From Wurfbainia villosa (Eukaryota; Streptophyta; Magnoliopsida; Zingiberales; Zingiberaceae), in assembly GCA_025175895.1 (NCBI GenBank), contig CM045997.1:106316479-106380478 (forward strand): DNA of 64,000 nucleotides, read 5' to 3'. How positions within the stretch are numbered: position 1 is the first letter of the stretch; each line of letters starts with the position of its first letter. Shown here one piece after another: positions 12,116 to 25,500 of this stretch. The notes beneath the pieces are model-generated. The model was given only the letters and a program-made list of their open reading frames with translations. It searched no databases and was not told the DNA's origin. Both the position numbers and the translations under genes were made by a program.

Positions 12116-12307
12116 TGTGCCATATATAAGCATATAAGAGTGTCTTGTCGATATAAGAATTAACAATGATAATAATAATAATAATAATATCTAATGGTTT
12201 AAAGGATAACATTTGAAAATAATAATAAATCTAACTATCATCTCGACGATCTTCCTTCTTAGTGTTCTGCCAGAAAGCTATGGGTACAACCAACTAAAAC
12301 ATACATT

Positions 12308-12812
12308 CTAGCAGTTCAATGGCCAATGATTGGAATGAGTGAAATCAGTAATCGGCAGTATGAAAGGATTCAAAAAGAAAGGGATTTTTAAATTGAGAAG
12401 ACGAAAGATAGGCAAAGGGGAGAAACCATCGTCGTGGTGGCCAGGCAAATCGGAGGCGCCGCCTCCTTTTCCTTCCACCTCGTCTGCCTCAATCTCTTGC
12501 GCTTTTTCCTCTTCCACCACCTCCTCGTCCGCTTCGTCGCACTCTAGGAGGGACTCAGCGCCGCCATCATCAACATCGCCGTCGCCGGCCGGGAGGGAAT
12601 CGACCTCCCCCGTTGGATCGGGGGAGGAATCAGGGGATGCCTTCGTCGAGCGTTTCGGCATCCCTAACTGCGACGCCTGTTGCGGCAGCCGCAGCGAAAG
12701 CGAAGAAGGTTGGGCTTGCGAATCGCAGACTTCTCGTATTTAAATCAGATTGGTCGAAAGGTCTCTCCTCGGCGCTCCGCCTGCTCTTCTTCACTAATCT
12801 TATTGTCCCCAA
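12308..12812 (-). CDS. Unrecognised GC-rich exon candidate
   Basis: The most GC-rich non-hAT stretch on this side of the window. On the minus strand an ATG at 12661 opens 117 codons: MPKRSTKASPDSSPD, then a strongly acidic middle (ECDEADEEVVEEE, EIEADEVEG), then a low-complexity tail. An upstream frame from 12812 gives MGTIRLVKKSRRSAEERP with an alanine run. The plus strand also has a 134-codon ORF (12339-12743) with basic and Ser/Pro-rich segments, so the strand is uncertain. I do not recognise either product. The sharp CpG-rich boundary at 12.45-12.75 kb resembles a plant first exon, about 600 bp downstream of the RLP4 stop. It may be a gene fragment. Confidence 0.35.
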
Positions 12813-12829
12813 ATTATTAATGGAAAAAA

Positions 12830-13380
12830 AATAAAAAATATTTTTACTCCGTCTTCGATTATCCTGAAGAAAGAGCGCTCCTTTTAAAAAATAATTGTCA
12901 AACGTATTTTTTTTATCATCTTAAAAATATTTTTATTTTAATATTATTATAGTAGTTATAGCAATTAAAACTATTTATATAATAATAATTTTAACAAAAA
13001 TTAATAAATAAAATTTTAAGTGCTCATTTATCATTCAACCAATTGAATAAAGAATTCATTTGATCTCATGATTCATGTAAAATTAAAATCCTTCTCAATT
13101 CTAATAATTAAAAATGGCTTTTTATTTTATCAACTACTAATTAACAGCCACTTTAAACTTGAGCGATGAATAATTTTCAAGAACAATATGGCAACTGGAT
13201 TTTTTTTAGACTCTTTGTTTTGTTTTTTGTTTTTGTTTTGGATAATTTAGTAATTTATACAATATCCTCCCAAGCAATCTACATGAGAAATCTACTGCTT
13301 TCCTGAATCAAAGAAACACAGACAAAAAGGAACTCGGAGGAAAACAAAGAATGACACTGGTCGAAAAAGGATCGTCACGC
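12830..13380. other. AT-rich spacer and RLP4 3' UTR
   Basis: Long A/T tracts with no ORF or repeat boundary that I can support. The part nearest 13380 is presumably RLP4 3' UTR. Confidence 0.5.
13121..13126 (-). terminator. Candidate poly(A) signal of RLP4
   Basis: AATAAA on the minus strand, about 310 nt past the stop. This is a plausible plant 3' UTR length. There is no transcript evidence, and such hexamers are frequent in AT-rich DNA. Confidence 0.3.
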
Positions 13381-13382
13381 GG

Positions 13383-13436
13383 CAGCGGCGGCGGCGGCGG
13401 CGGCGACGGCGGCGACGGCGACGGCGACGGCGGCGG
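13383..13436 (-). repeat. GCC/GTC trinucleotide repeat directly after the RLP4 stop
   Basis: About 18 triplets of GGC with interspersed GAC on the plus strand (GCC/GTC on the coding strand) start at the base after the stop codon, at the head of the 3' UTR. A loss of the stop would append an Ala/Val or Arg/Pro run. Composition contrasts sharply with the AT-rich sequence on both sides. Confidence 0.9.
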
Positions 13437-13555
13437 CTATGAGAGCAAGTTGGATGCACTCTCGGGGCTGTTTCGAGTTTGATCTTGCACGACGTGATGC
13501 TTCGTCATCTGAACATCGCGCGTGAAGCGGGACTTAGCATACGGAGCTTCCCTTG
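13437..13555 (-). CDS. RLP4: RLP4 exon 9: cytoplasmic tail and stop
   Basis: It encodes Ser594 to Ser632 and a TAG stop: SREAPYAKSRFTRDVQMTKH, then an NSPESASNLLS ending. Acceptor CTTGTAG|CA. The tail is basic and short, with no kinase motifs. Its APYAKSRFTRDVQM and NLLS pieces fit the conserved RLP4 C-terminus. An 87-nt intron separates it from exon 8. Confidence 0.9.
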
Positions 13556-16500
13556 CTACAAGAGAATGAGTGAGATGTTTCAAGTCACAGCAAGTTTATG
13601 AAAGGTAACTAGAACAGCAATCTTTTAGTTTTAGACACTCACAAGCAGCAATCTTTTGCGCGCGAAGGATGTTCGCCCTTCGTTTCCACCAGATAAGAAC
13701 ACAAAGGAGAACTAGCAGTAGCCCGAACAAAGCCCCGAAAGCAATTCCAATTTTAACAGCAAGGGAAAGATGAGGGTCACAGGCTCGTAACCCAGGAATC
13801 CCACATAAACCTGCATTGCCAGTGAAACTGTAGATTTCATGGTAAGCATCCAATATCGAAAGCTGCAGATGTATATCGATTACCACACAAACATATCGAC
13901 ACACTATATAATTCTTCAAAAGCTATAAAGGGCTATGTGCAAACATAAATGAAGCAAGTTAATTAATTAGGCATAACTAATAAAAATAACCTCCATGAAA
14001 TCATTGTACATGTGAAAGGGAAATAGCATAGAACAAAGGGATGAAAAAGGTAGTTCATACAATGAGACATTTCAAGATCTAATTTGTCGCCGCCCTTACT
14101 ACACCTTGATTCTTGAGTATTTATGCAATTTGAAATTCAATAATACCATTACATACTTTGTCCTTTTCTAAATGTATTTGTATAAATTTCTATGGAGATG
14201 GATTTATTTGATGACATAATTCGCCATGCCACTACCACCATACCAAGTAACACTACGCTAACTTCTGCACGACCTCTTGCATTCTGCCCTCACTAACCAC
14301 CAAATTATTTTCGAGGCATAACTTGATATCAGTGACTGAAGGGAATCTTAATGCAACTGTAAAATTGTAGGAACCTTGATGCAATAGTAAAATTATTTCC
14401 TTGTGATCTAGAGATCACGAATTCAAATTAGGAAAGCTCGAATCAAGATAAGATTGCATACAATAGATTTTTCCTAGGGACCTCGTATAACGAGAGCTTC
14501 GTGCACCGAACTGCCCTTTTAAACTTAATAGAAGTGACTATTTGTGCCTCCATCGTCTTCCAAACGATATAGGTCCTATCTGATGGCTTACTCTTTTCTT
14601 TGCTGATTAGAGTATTATGGAGACTGTTGTGTCTACTAAAGTCTTAATATTCACAAAAGGAATTTGTCTTCTGTGCTAGTCAGTTCACCAAATATGAAGC
14701 CTTGCTACTTTAGTCATTCAATCTAGCTACTTGAGCTGTTTGACTATTTGCTAGAGTCGAGGCCAATATAGCACCTTCTTGGTATCCATCGTTGCTACAA
14801 AAGGCATCAGTAGTCCACGCCTTAAATCATGTAGATCAAAATCAATGAGCTTAGAATATGGAATCATCTCTATCGTAAAACCGCCTGACAAAAATCATCT
14901 CTCACCTTGTTCAACTGAGAAGTTCCTCCAACATACCAAGATGATAAATAGCAATACGCAAGCAAAAGAACAAAAATGATAATCTGATTTTCGGCATACT
15001 TATTCCACAGGAGAAGACAGGCTTGTATAATATGCAAGAAGAATTTCAGAAAAGTGTGGACAGATAAATAGCTACAATATTGTGTGCAAATATCACAAAA
15101 AAAAAAATCACACCTCAAAACACTCACCGACATCAAAAGTTGTCAGAACAGCAGAGATCGAAAGTTGTTCAAAGAAAAAACAAAGGATTTTTCTACAAGC
15201 TTTACAATCTAACAAACTTTTCGCACACTGTAAGGTGTTATCAAGACGTCATGTTTATAAAGGTTAAAATTAACTCTCTCCAATAGTTAGCACCCTATTG
15301 AAGACAGAAAACAACCCCAAAATAGGTTCTGTCATGGATATGGATAGGTCATGTGTTAGACCCTCGCGGTACCTTTGAGTTCTGTCCAACAACGCTCGTC
15401 ACCACGAGTCTAGATTTTATAGGATGCACACGCAGCAAAAAATAAAAATTTGACTTACATCCCGTAGATTTGCAGTCAAACTCTCTAGTCCTTGACCATA
15501 GATCATTATATAAACAATAAGGTTACGGATAAAAGGTCATACCTTCGTGATCATTTTAGATCTGTAGAAACCGCAAGCAAAACTGATGAGCCTTGCCTCT
15601 ATCAGTATCCATGTCGGATCTTCGCAAGACAACCTCTCCGAAAGCAGCAAGCCTTTCTCTCCGATTGGTGCTAGCCAAGCGTGGAGAAGAGAAGAAAAAA
15701 AGGATGGCCAAAAATCCTAGGAAACCGAAGAGAACTCTCACTTAGCCTCTTCCATCAAGAGACTATTTATAGGGTGTGAAAAAACTTGTCAAAAAGAGAG
15801 AAGACGAAGCGTCAGGGCGTGACACGGTCGAGTCGTGCCTCGCGCCACGGCCTTGTCGCGGTCGTGCTTGCCAAATACACCAGGGTCGTGCCTTTTGGCA
15901 CAGTCATGCCTCTCAGCATGGTCAAGTTGTATTTATCTCTAAACGTGTTCAACATGATCAAAAATACGCTCGTGCCTCAGGCACACACGGGCCATGCTTT
16001 TTAGGCACGATCATGTTTCTCAAACACGGCCTGGCTCCATGATCGTGTCTTGCTTCATAGCCAGGTCATGGAGCACTCTGTCTCCCTTGTTTTTCTCGAC
16101 AGAGCGTCGCACGACTATGCCAACCATTGGCACACCCATGTTCAGATCTTTCACTCCCATTTTGTGCCCATCTAAGTCCGGTCCAACCAGACATCCTCTT
16201 TCTTTTTGAGAATCTTATTCTCTAACTTATTTTATGTCTCTTAAGATACAGTTGTACGTGTAACCAATAGGTTCCTGGCAATATTGGTCATTCATAACTA
16301 ACCATTAGTTATAAATAGATCATGAGTGACACTTAACAATATATCATGACTCCTAATTCAAGGGAAAGTCAACGTTGCCTTCAGAACAATTCTAAACGCT
16401 TCAGCAGATGCAGTTATTTGTGCCCATATTCTTTTTACTTATTCTATACCCACTTGGTTCAGGACATGATTTATTGTGTTCGTCCCCATTAGGCTGATTA

Positions 16501-19500
16501 CGCCACATTTAGTCAAAGTTCGTTCCTTGTCATGTGAATTCAAATTACTCTATACATGTATCCAAGAAGACTGTCTTCTTGGCATGTGTGCTTTAACCAA
16601 AGACTTCTGGATAACAATCCTGACAAGAGGCCTAAGATATATATCTCTTTTACAGGAGTGGTGAATCCAAGGTTTTAAATGTCGAGCCGTACCGAGGTTT
16701 CGGTCGATGACCGGAACGATACGGTTTCGGTATCGTATCGTGCGTACCGATACTGTTTCGATACTTTTTTTATAAATTTTTAAATATTAATATTTAATTA
16801 TTTTAAAGGTCATTATTCATTTAATTTCAAATATTTATTGTTAAGTATATTTCGATTTTTTTCTTGAAATAATTGATATCAAAGGGATAAAAGTAAATAA
16901 ATATACTTTTCTTTAAAGAAAATTGATACATCAATAACTTAAATTAAAATTGATACATCATAACATGTTATTTTACTAATACCAAAAAGAGTGTCGTGAA
17001 TCAGATGAAAACATTGGTTCTTGCGACATTCTGCTTAGATCAATCCCATAATTCTCTAACGCCCAAATCAAATAATTATCCCATGACATGGAATATTGAT
17101 ATTGATTTCTCCACATATCCATCAATGTGTTTCGATTCATCAGGAAGTTGGGAACCGCCGCCTTGGAATCGGGCTGAATCGCGAGATAAGGATAAACATA
17201 CGTCCCCGATGTCGGATATGATTGATCGTCATATAATGCATCAGAGCTATAATAAGGCTGAGAGGATGATGAACTCCGATCAGAATCAATCTCAACTAAA
17301 CTCTTTCGCATATCTCGATAATCATGAGCTTCTTTTTGTCTATCACCCTTATATCGACGCTGATACTGACTTTTAATAGTTCTAGCACTATGATCTTCAT
17401 CTTGAGTTGCATGTGTGAAATTTTGCTCACATGTCGAGGCTCGATGTTGAAGTTGATGGAATATAAGTTTCACCACCACCGGGTGCACCATCACTATCAT
17501 TACTTCCATGAGTATTTGCACTGCTATTAACATCACTATCATCATTTTGAACTTCTCGTTGGATTACAGTATCAGAAGGTGATGATGTTTCATTACTATC
17601 AACATGTTCTTGCTCATCAATTGCATCGAGTGGATTTTCATTAATTCTCAGTTGACTCCTTCCTTTAAAAGTAGGAATTATGCCATTTCTTTTCTCTTTA
17701 ATAAAAGTTGTCAAAGCTTTGCCTTTGCCTTTGTCTTTGCCTTTATCTACAGATGTTTGTTGGATTTTGGATTGAGATGCTTGAGCGTCTAGGTCGAGAT
17801 CGTAAAATCGAAATTCTTCGTCAAGCTTCATTGTCATCATTTTCCTCAATGATACCTCTTTTAGCTTGTATTATTTCAATTTCTTTGAGTAAGAAAGAGA
17901 TGGTTGTGATGGATCTCACCTTCATCAAGTAAAGGATTTTCGGCCTCGATAGCACTCCACCAATCCATCGTTGGATCGTTATCACTTTGGCGAATCCGAT
18001 ATCAAATGGGTCTACATTATCGATTCTTGTTCTTCTGCTCTTACGTTATTGCTCTTAGTTGAAGAGCGTATTATAATAAACATAGACCATTTTTTCCAAA
18101 CGGCGATAAGAAGACGATTTCGTACTTTGGTATGAATGAGGAGAAAGTTGACGATTTCTTTCACAACCACTTGAAGGCGTTGTTTGTGAGAGAATTAAAT
18201 CTTCTGATCTTTTTTTAATTTGTGATCCTCCGTACCATCTGTAACCACAAAATCAAACTTAACATAATATTTTCATTTGTAAATAATAATAAGTTATAAT
18301 TTATACTACATTTACTGCATCCATTTTATATCTGCATGATATTGCAAAAGAATCAATGAAAAGAACCATATCCCTCTCGAAATAATCGACTTTCATTAAT
18401 AGCCTCGATAATTCTCTATTGGTTGTAGTCTTAATATTACATTTACGAGGCGACTAAATTATCATTTGTGGCAAGATTATACGATATTGATATCTTTGGA
18501 TTGAGATAATAACTAAATAATTAAAGATATATAATTATTAATAGCAATATTAAAAAATTATTATTAAAAAATACGCGCCAAAATGAATATACTTTCCCAT
18601 TTGATTGTCCACTTGAAGTGATTATATCAATATAATGTTGATATTTAGTCGATGATTGTAGGCGTCTTTTAATTTCCTCTTTTTTCATGAATCGGTGGTA
18701 AATATTGCCCGTCTGTGGCTTTTTGTCTATGTCGACTTTCGTAAAACAACATACAAAGGCTCTATTCTTTGTAGAATCTCTGATGTGATCCCAAAATCTA
18801 GTAGATATGATAATTTTGTGCGCCTTACCTTCAATCGATCGTCTAGAGTATCGAGAGGTTTCCCGATCCTCGAAGTGACATGGTCTTGATCCATTTTTTT
18901 TGAAACAACGACTTTAATAAAATAAAGTGAGTTGCGAAACCTAGTTGCTCTGATCGAAGAATCTCTCCATAAATCTCTCATTAATCCATGAACCCAATGA
19001 TGATTATATATGAATTTCGTTAACAATCGACCTTTTTACTACCTTCTTCATCAGACGAGTTTACCGATATCTGCCATCATCAAATCAATACAGTGTGCTG
19101 CGCATGGTGTCCAAAATAATGTTTGATACTCTTGTTCCAGTAATTCTCCGGCTCTTTTAAAGTTAGCACCATTATCTGTAATCACTTGTATTATTATACG
19201 CTCTACGCCTATCTCTTGCACTACACTATCCATCAAATGATATATATAAGATGATCACGATATTCTGCGGTTGCATCAACGGATTTATGAAATATCACCT
19301 TCTATTGCAATATAGTAGAAAGTTGATAATGCCATCCCCGTGTAGGTCCCGTCATGCCATCAACACATCAACGTAACCCCATATAAGTTCCATCGCTTCT
19401 TGCGTGATAGAATCCAAGTCTTAATTTCCTCCACTGTTCATCTAAATATGGACCGGCAATTTCTACGCAATGAGGTCAATACCAGGACCACATTTTTGGA

Positions 19501-22500
19501 TGTTAGATACGCCGCGGTAGTATGTGCTATTTGCCACGTTGGAAGGAATTGATTAAAATGAAAAAATTTAGCAATACTTTGGCGATTGATTTCTTCTTCT
19601 CTTTTGTATAAGCATCATCAATCCTAGTTTGTTTACTAGCTCGTCCGAGAATGCAAATGGATCAACATCAGATATCAATCGCGCCTTGATGTAGAAGGAA
19701 AGAAACGACTAATACCGGTTTTGTTGAAGCAACGCGAGCACTCAGTAGTTCTCTCTGAGTGTCTTGCCGCACTGAGCCACTTCCACTCACACCAAACGAG
19801 CCACTACCACTAGCACCAATTATTTTGCCACCATATCGCATATGTTCATCATACGATATCGTAGTTCTGTAAGGAAGAAAGAAAAATTCTTCTTCATTTA
19901 CATCTTCACCACGACCTTCAAATTCATCATAAACCGGGTGCTTGAGCTCGCTTTGTCAAAATTTTCTGTTATTTGTCGCTTATACTTCAATTCTTTTCTC
20001 ATCAAGTTCTGTTTCGTTCGACGGCCAATTCCATCGAACTTGTGAACATCTAGAAACATCCTGGATATCCACCAAAGAAGATGTTGTTTTATCGTGTAAC
20101 TCCATCGCCACGTCCAATCATATCGCAATATAAACATTGCAATGAAATCGATTTTCTAATCGATGTATGCTCTCCGATCACAAGAATGTTGTTTTGGTGC
20201 CATTTCATTACTACCTATGCATTATAAAAATTAAAAAAAAATACTAAAAAAATAATTCACAATGAATATTCATAATTACAATATTAAAAAATTTAAAATA
20301 AAAATTATATAATTTATCGTTTTAGTCTCGGTCCCATTCTCAATCAATTAATACATCTTCAATTAAATTATTCAAAAAAATATTATCTAAATAAAAATAT
20401 ATATTATTAGATATTTTTAATAATTAAATATTTTTTATTTTTATTATAATTTATATTTATTTTGTTTTTAATATAAAATAATAAAAATATTAATTTATAT
20501 AAAATAATTATATAAATTAGCTATTAATTTTTTAAAATTATACTGATATATTTATATATTAAAATTTATAAAATATAATAATTATATTAAATACTGTAAT
20601 TTATATATATTATTAATATATAATTTATATTATATTTTAAAATTATATATATACCAGTAAAAATTTTAAAATTTCTAAAATATAAATATTTTAATTTTTT
20701 TTATAAAATTCTAAAATTATTTCATTTTTTTTAAATTTTATTAATTTTTAAAAATAATTAAAGATGTAATTTTAAATAAATTATAAATTGAATTTAGAAT
20801 TTAATTAAAATATTTTTTATTTGTTTAATTTTATAATTTTAAATAAAAATATAAATTAATTAATAATTAATTTAATTAAATTTTACCGTTTAATTATTTT
20901 ATAATATTAATAAAATTTTAATTAATAATTTATTTAATTATAATTATATTATAATTTTTATATTAATTATTTATATATTAATATATATTGATCGCGATCG
21001 TTTAATTATTGATCGCTGATCGATCACGTACGCGGATCGCGATGGTGATCGCGATCGCGCTCGGCTACTCCGCCGCGATCACCGATCCCCGAGATCGATC
21101 CGCTGCGCGCGCCGCGATCATCGATCGCGATCGCGTTTCTGTGATCGCGATTCCGATCGAAGCGCGATCGAAGCGCGATTGAAACGCGATCGCGGATCGC
21201 GCTCGGGATCGCGATCGCCATCGAAGCGGATCGAAGCGGAGCAGCGGATCGCGATCGCGTTTCTGTGGCGATCGCGCTTCGATGGCGATCGCGATCCCGT
21301 TTCTGTGGCGAAGCGCGAGCAGCGGCGGCGGCGAACAACGATCGCGATCGCCACAGAAGCGCGATCGAAGCGGATCGAAGCGCGATCCACAGAAACGCGA
21401 TCCACAGAAGCGCGATCGAAGCGGGATCGTGCTTCTGTGGCGATCGCCATCGAAGCGCGATCGTGCTTCTGTGGCGATCGCGATCCGGCGCGCGCTTTTA
21501 CGTGGCGATCGCGTTTACGTGATCGCGCCGATCGCGATCGCCATCGGCGAATAATGCATAATCGTGCACAGGTCGCGCCGCTCGCCATTCGCCGCCATTC
21601 TCGCCCGCTACCGCCTTTTCGCCGTTGTTAACTCACGCGATCTTTAATCGATCGCGCGTGAAAATTCGATCGCGCGTGAACGAATTTTTAATCGATCGCG
21701 CGTGAACCCTTCATGCCGCGAGATTTACTTATTGTGTTTCGGTCCCACCGCGGGCGCAGTGCGTTTAAAGTCCGTTTGAATGAAGCGACTCGAAAAACCA
21801 TGGGTGAATCCTCTATGAGCTATTTAAACATCTTCGATCACTTTGACTTATAACTAATCAACTCAGAATGATACCTCCTATGGAGATGGTTGCGAAGCAG
21901 CCAAAGTATAAGTCGTCATGACTAAGATGACTTGAATACCTCAAGTCTAAGAAAGCTTGCACTTGAGCTGCAATGAAACTTCAACGACATAAAGAACTAC
22001 ATGAAGTTTCATAGCAGATCACTCCAATGAACTAGTTACTCTTAACTAACATCCACATGTTTACTCTCAACATCCCTATGTTTCCATTCAGTGAGTATCG
22101 AATGCTTGAATAAACCAAAGAGCATAACATATGCTAGCCTCATAGAATTGATGATGTTCAATCTCATCAATTCATCTACAAGGGATAATTTCAATACTTA
22201 CATAATTACACATAATGAGATACTAATTATGATCCAATCACAATTTCTCTCGTACTATGTATCGTATTGTGGACTTCAATAGATGAGTTTAAAATCAAAT
22301 CAAATACATAAAGAACGTTCATTCAAATAGTGAATTTTATTAATAACCTCTAAGGTAATTGCCTTATGACATCTCTCTATTACAACATCATGCCCATGGC
22401 TCCTTTACCATGCACAAGCATGGGAATGAGCCAAATCCAACAGGTGTTGGTTTAAGGCCACTAGAATCCAATCGGGTTCAATATGTTCACCCACAAATTG

Positions 22501-25500
22501 CTAGAAGAAGAGTGTTCGATATAAATATATAGATTTTTATAATTGTTAACAAGTCACTCAAGCTTCTGGGACAAGTGAATCAAATAAAGCATAGTATGGC
22601 CAGTCTTATGTGGCCAAATAGCAGCATCCTAGGTCTGCTATATTAAGAGGGTGCCCTCTGTACTCAATTAGGGATGGAATGGGCTACATCCCACATGAAT
22701 AAAGAGGGGATTATCCAGCAATTCCATACTGAAAATGCAGGTATCTTGCTCCAACCTATTAAAGCCGATATGCAGCAAAATATGTCTCCAGCTCAAAAGA
22801 AATTGAAAAGCATTTTAGTCAAACTGTTTCTGAAGAATCATCTTAAAGCATAATAACTATAAAACATCAAGAACTAATTTTCTCAAATGAAGTTATTACT
22901 TGAAGCTAGCCCTGTGAAGTGGTCGTCCTCCAAGATTTGCTGGAACTCTTCCAGATAAATGGTTTCCATTGAGATTCCTACAAGAAAAATGCAAATTTCA
23001 TATTTAATACATTGGTGATGAACCAACAAATTGAACTACTCTTATCTTTTTTACAGTATTTGTAAAGACATCAGCTGGCCAAGGGTCTCAGGAATAGATG
23101 CATTGAGTTGGTTGTATGAAAGATCCCTGCAGACAATATTTACATAAATTGATGATCAATGAATTTGTTAACCAAGTCAAAGACTAAGAAAGACATAGGC
23201 TGATATCCTGATTACATTTAAAAAATGTCTTTGTCTTAAAGATAAACCATTTAGTAATCATTATAAGAAACAAGAAACAGCTATCTCAAACAACTGTGTA
23301 AACCTTCCCACGAGGTATTGCTCTTAATTCTAGGCAAGGTTCTGTGGCAAGAGCATAAACTACAGGAATTTCAAGAAAGAAACTGATAAAATGGGGTACC
23401 AAAATCATCTCGACAGTTCACAATGTTTGGTAAGCATATATGTAGCTAGACAATACTGCATGCGGTTGCATTAATGAATATATGGAATCAATTAAAAGGA
23501 TCAAACCTTGCTCTTAAACAGAAAAGGGCCAACAAATGTTGATGAAATTCAGCTAAAATTTGTATATGCGAACATTTTCATAAAATTAATTTTGCAAATA
23601 TTTACAATCTATACCAGACATTTTAGGGCAAAAAAAAAGTTTATATTGCATGACTGAAGGAAAACAGTTATCTATCAATGTGATTTACATATTCGGTTGA
23701 GATAAACCGACATTACTAGTCTGTGTGTCAGGTGTGTGCTTTTTTTTTAGGTGAGGGAAGGTCCTGCTTCGTTAGCTATATTGGGAGCATTAGATAGCTC
23801 TTGGGCCTTAATATGACTCTTGAATTTGGTTGCCATGGGCATTAATATGTGTGTGTGGAATGTGGTTCTCCTGAGCTTTAACAAGTTGCAATGTTACAGA
23901 GTTAGTGTTCTTCATGCAATCGTGCCCCTTATGATTGGGATAGATGATAGGTTTAATGTTTGGGTAAAGAGTTTAAGTTAGACTTATATCTATATCTGAT
24001 ATGTATATGAAGTTGTGCACGACTTGATTAAAATACATATGGAGACTTGTCGTGGCCAAGCTTAGATCCGATGGGACATCCGAGGAACTATAGGATAAGG
24101 AGTATAGGACTGCAATTGAGCTGAGGGAGATAAACTATATAGGTGAAGCATGGAGTGACATGTGAAGCAAGCCAAGGGCTCAGGTGATCCGAGGGATGAA
24201 TAGCTTGACAAGAGATGGTCTTATCATAAAGGAGCAACAAGGTAAACAAAGTAAACTTTTGACTTGAGAGTTAATAGGCATCTATCAACTTAGGTGAGGA
24301 CTTTAACCATTAGGATGGTCGTAACTAACAATCCAATCAATTGAAGAGTATCATCAATAGATTGGTGGTTGAGTCAACTAAGTGGCTGACTCAAGTAGAT
24401 CAGCCCAAGAATAGAATGTTTTTGTTCGTAGTTGAGTCAGTCAACTGATGGTAGCATCCAATCCACTGATGGTGATTGAATCAACCAAGCAATCAACTCA
24501 AGCACAATAGATGTGCTTGAGTCGACAATGTCATTTTGTTTGTGGATGAGCAAACTAAAAAGTAGAATTAGTCGATTGATGGCAAAAATCAGTCGACTGA
24601 TGACCAAATCAAGTCAACTAATGCTACAACATAAAACCTAGAGAGAGTCATTGATATGAAAGAATTATGCGACAATAGTTGAATGAAGTAACAACTAATG
24701 TACATGAGTTGATTAATGGTGCATTCCAATCAATTGATTAGCATTAGCACAATAAAACACAAAACAACAGCTGAAGATGAATGAAGGCTATATAAAGGGG
24801 TCAAGGAGAACATTTGAAGGCTATCGTTCTAAGATATATTTGTTGTTTATTTGAGGCTTATTGTACACTCTTCACTCTTGAACTTCACCTGCAATCAATG
24901 AATGAGCTTTAAGAGGTTCTTCTGCCTTTGAATACTGTTCAACAAGGAGAAAACATCCTGGTGTATTCAAGAGTGATCCACCAAAGTATCATAAATCGTA
25001 AAGTAAGAACCAGGATTCTAAGCCACGTTAAATCCAAGTGTTAGCATGTTTAGTTTTGTCATTTCATTTCCACTGCTTATTTTTATTGAATTGTCCTTGC
25101 TAAGTCATTAGCAAGATTTTTTGTGTATCAATTGATGGACATTTGCTAGTCACTCCCGCTCCCTCTACCCGTCCTAACAAGTTTCTCACATAGCTAATTT
25201 GTGGGTGTTTGCGCCTATCTAAGTGAGTAGATAACTCCACTTTCATGGATAACAATTTGTGATTGGGTTAGACAATTTCCAAACCGTAATTTGTGCAACA
25301 ATATATTAGTTTAGTTTTTTTAAAGTTATTGGCCATGGAAAATAGTAAAAATTGATAAATTTCAGGAAAACTCTATTTATCTAAACATGAAAATTTCACT
25401 TGCAGTTGCATGGACTAACTTGAGTTTTAAAATAGTAATAATAATAAAGGAAGCATCACGTATTTAACAGAATTCAAAACAAAACCCAAACCAACAATGA

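Larger units (their letters stand above)
16668..21802 (-). mobile_element. 5.1-kb hAT element with transposase relic, in RLP4 intron 7
   Basis: Left end CAAGGTTTTAAATG at 16668, right end ...ACTCGAAAAACCATG at 21802, flanked by the perfect 8-bp duplication GGTGAATC (16660-16667 and 21803-21810). An 8-bp duplication and a CAAGG-type end are hAT signatures. It encodes a decayed transposase on the minus strand and has an 800-bp AT-rich block and a 700-bp GCGATCGC-rich block next to its 5' (right) end. The right inverted repeat has drifted (CATGG in place of CAAGG). It is the fullest member of the family that includes 4018-4685, 9092-9574, 25717-26110 and 40962-41629. Confidence 0.93.

Noticed and set aside
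13596..13919. 107-codon ORF taken as a complete small membrane protein
   Set aside because: Its first 40 codons are intron 7 and its last 15 intron 8; the real coding part is RLP4 exon 8.
17324..17932. Plus-strand ORFs at 17324-17530 and 17604-17932
   Set aside because: They are antisense to the hAT transposase tail and have no motif of their own.
21024..21631. Overlapping Arg/Asp/Ser-rich ORFs of 85-156 codons on both strands
   Set aside because: They arise from GATCGC repeats that lack stops in several frames; the same composition gives the same artefact at 4345-4759 and 9088-9351.
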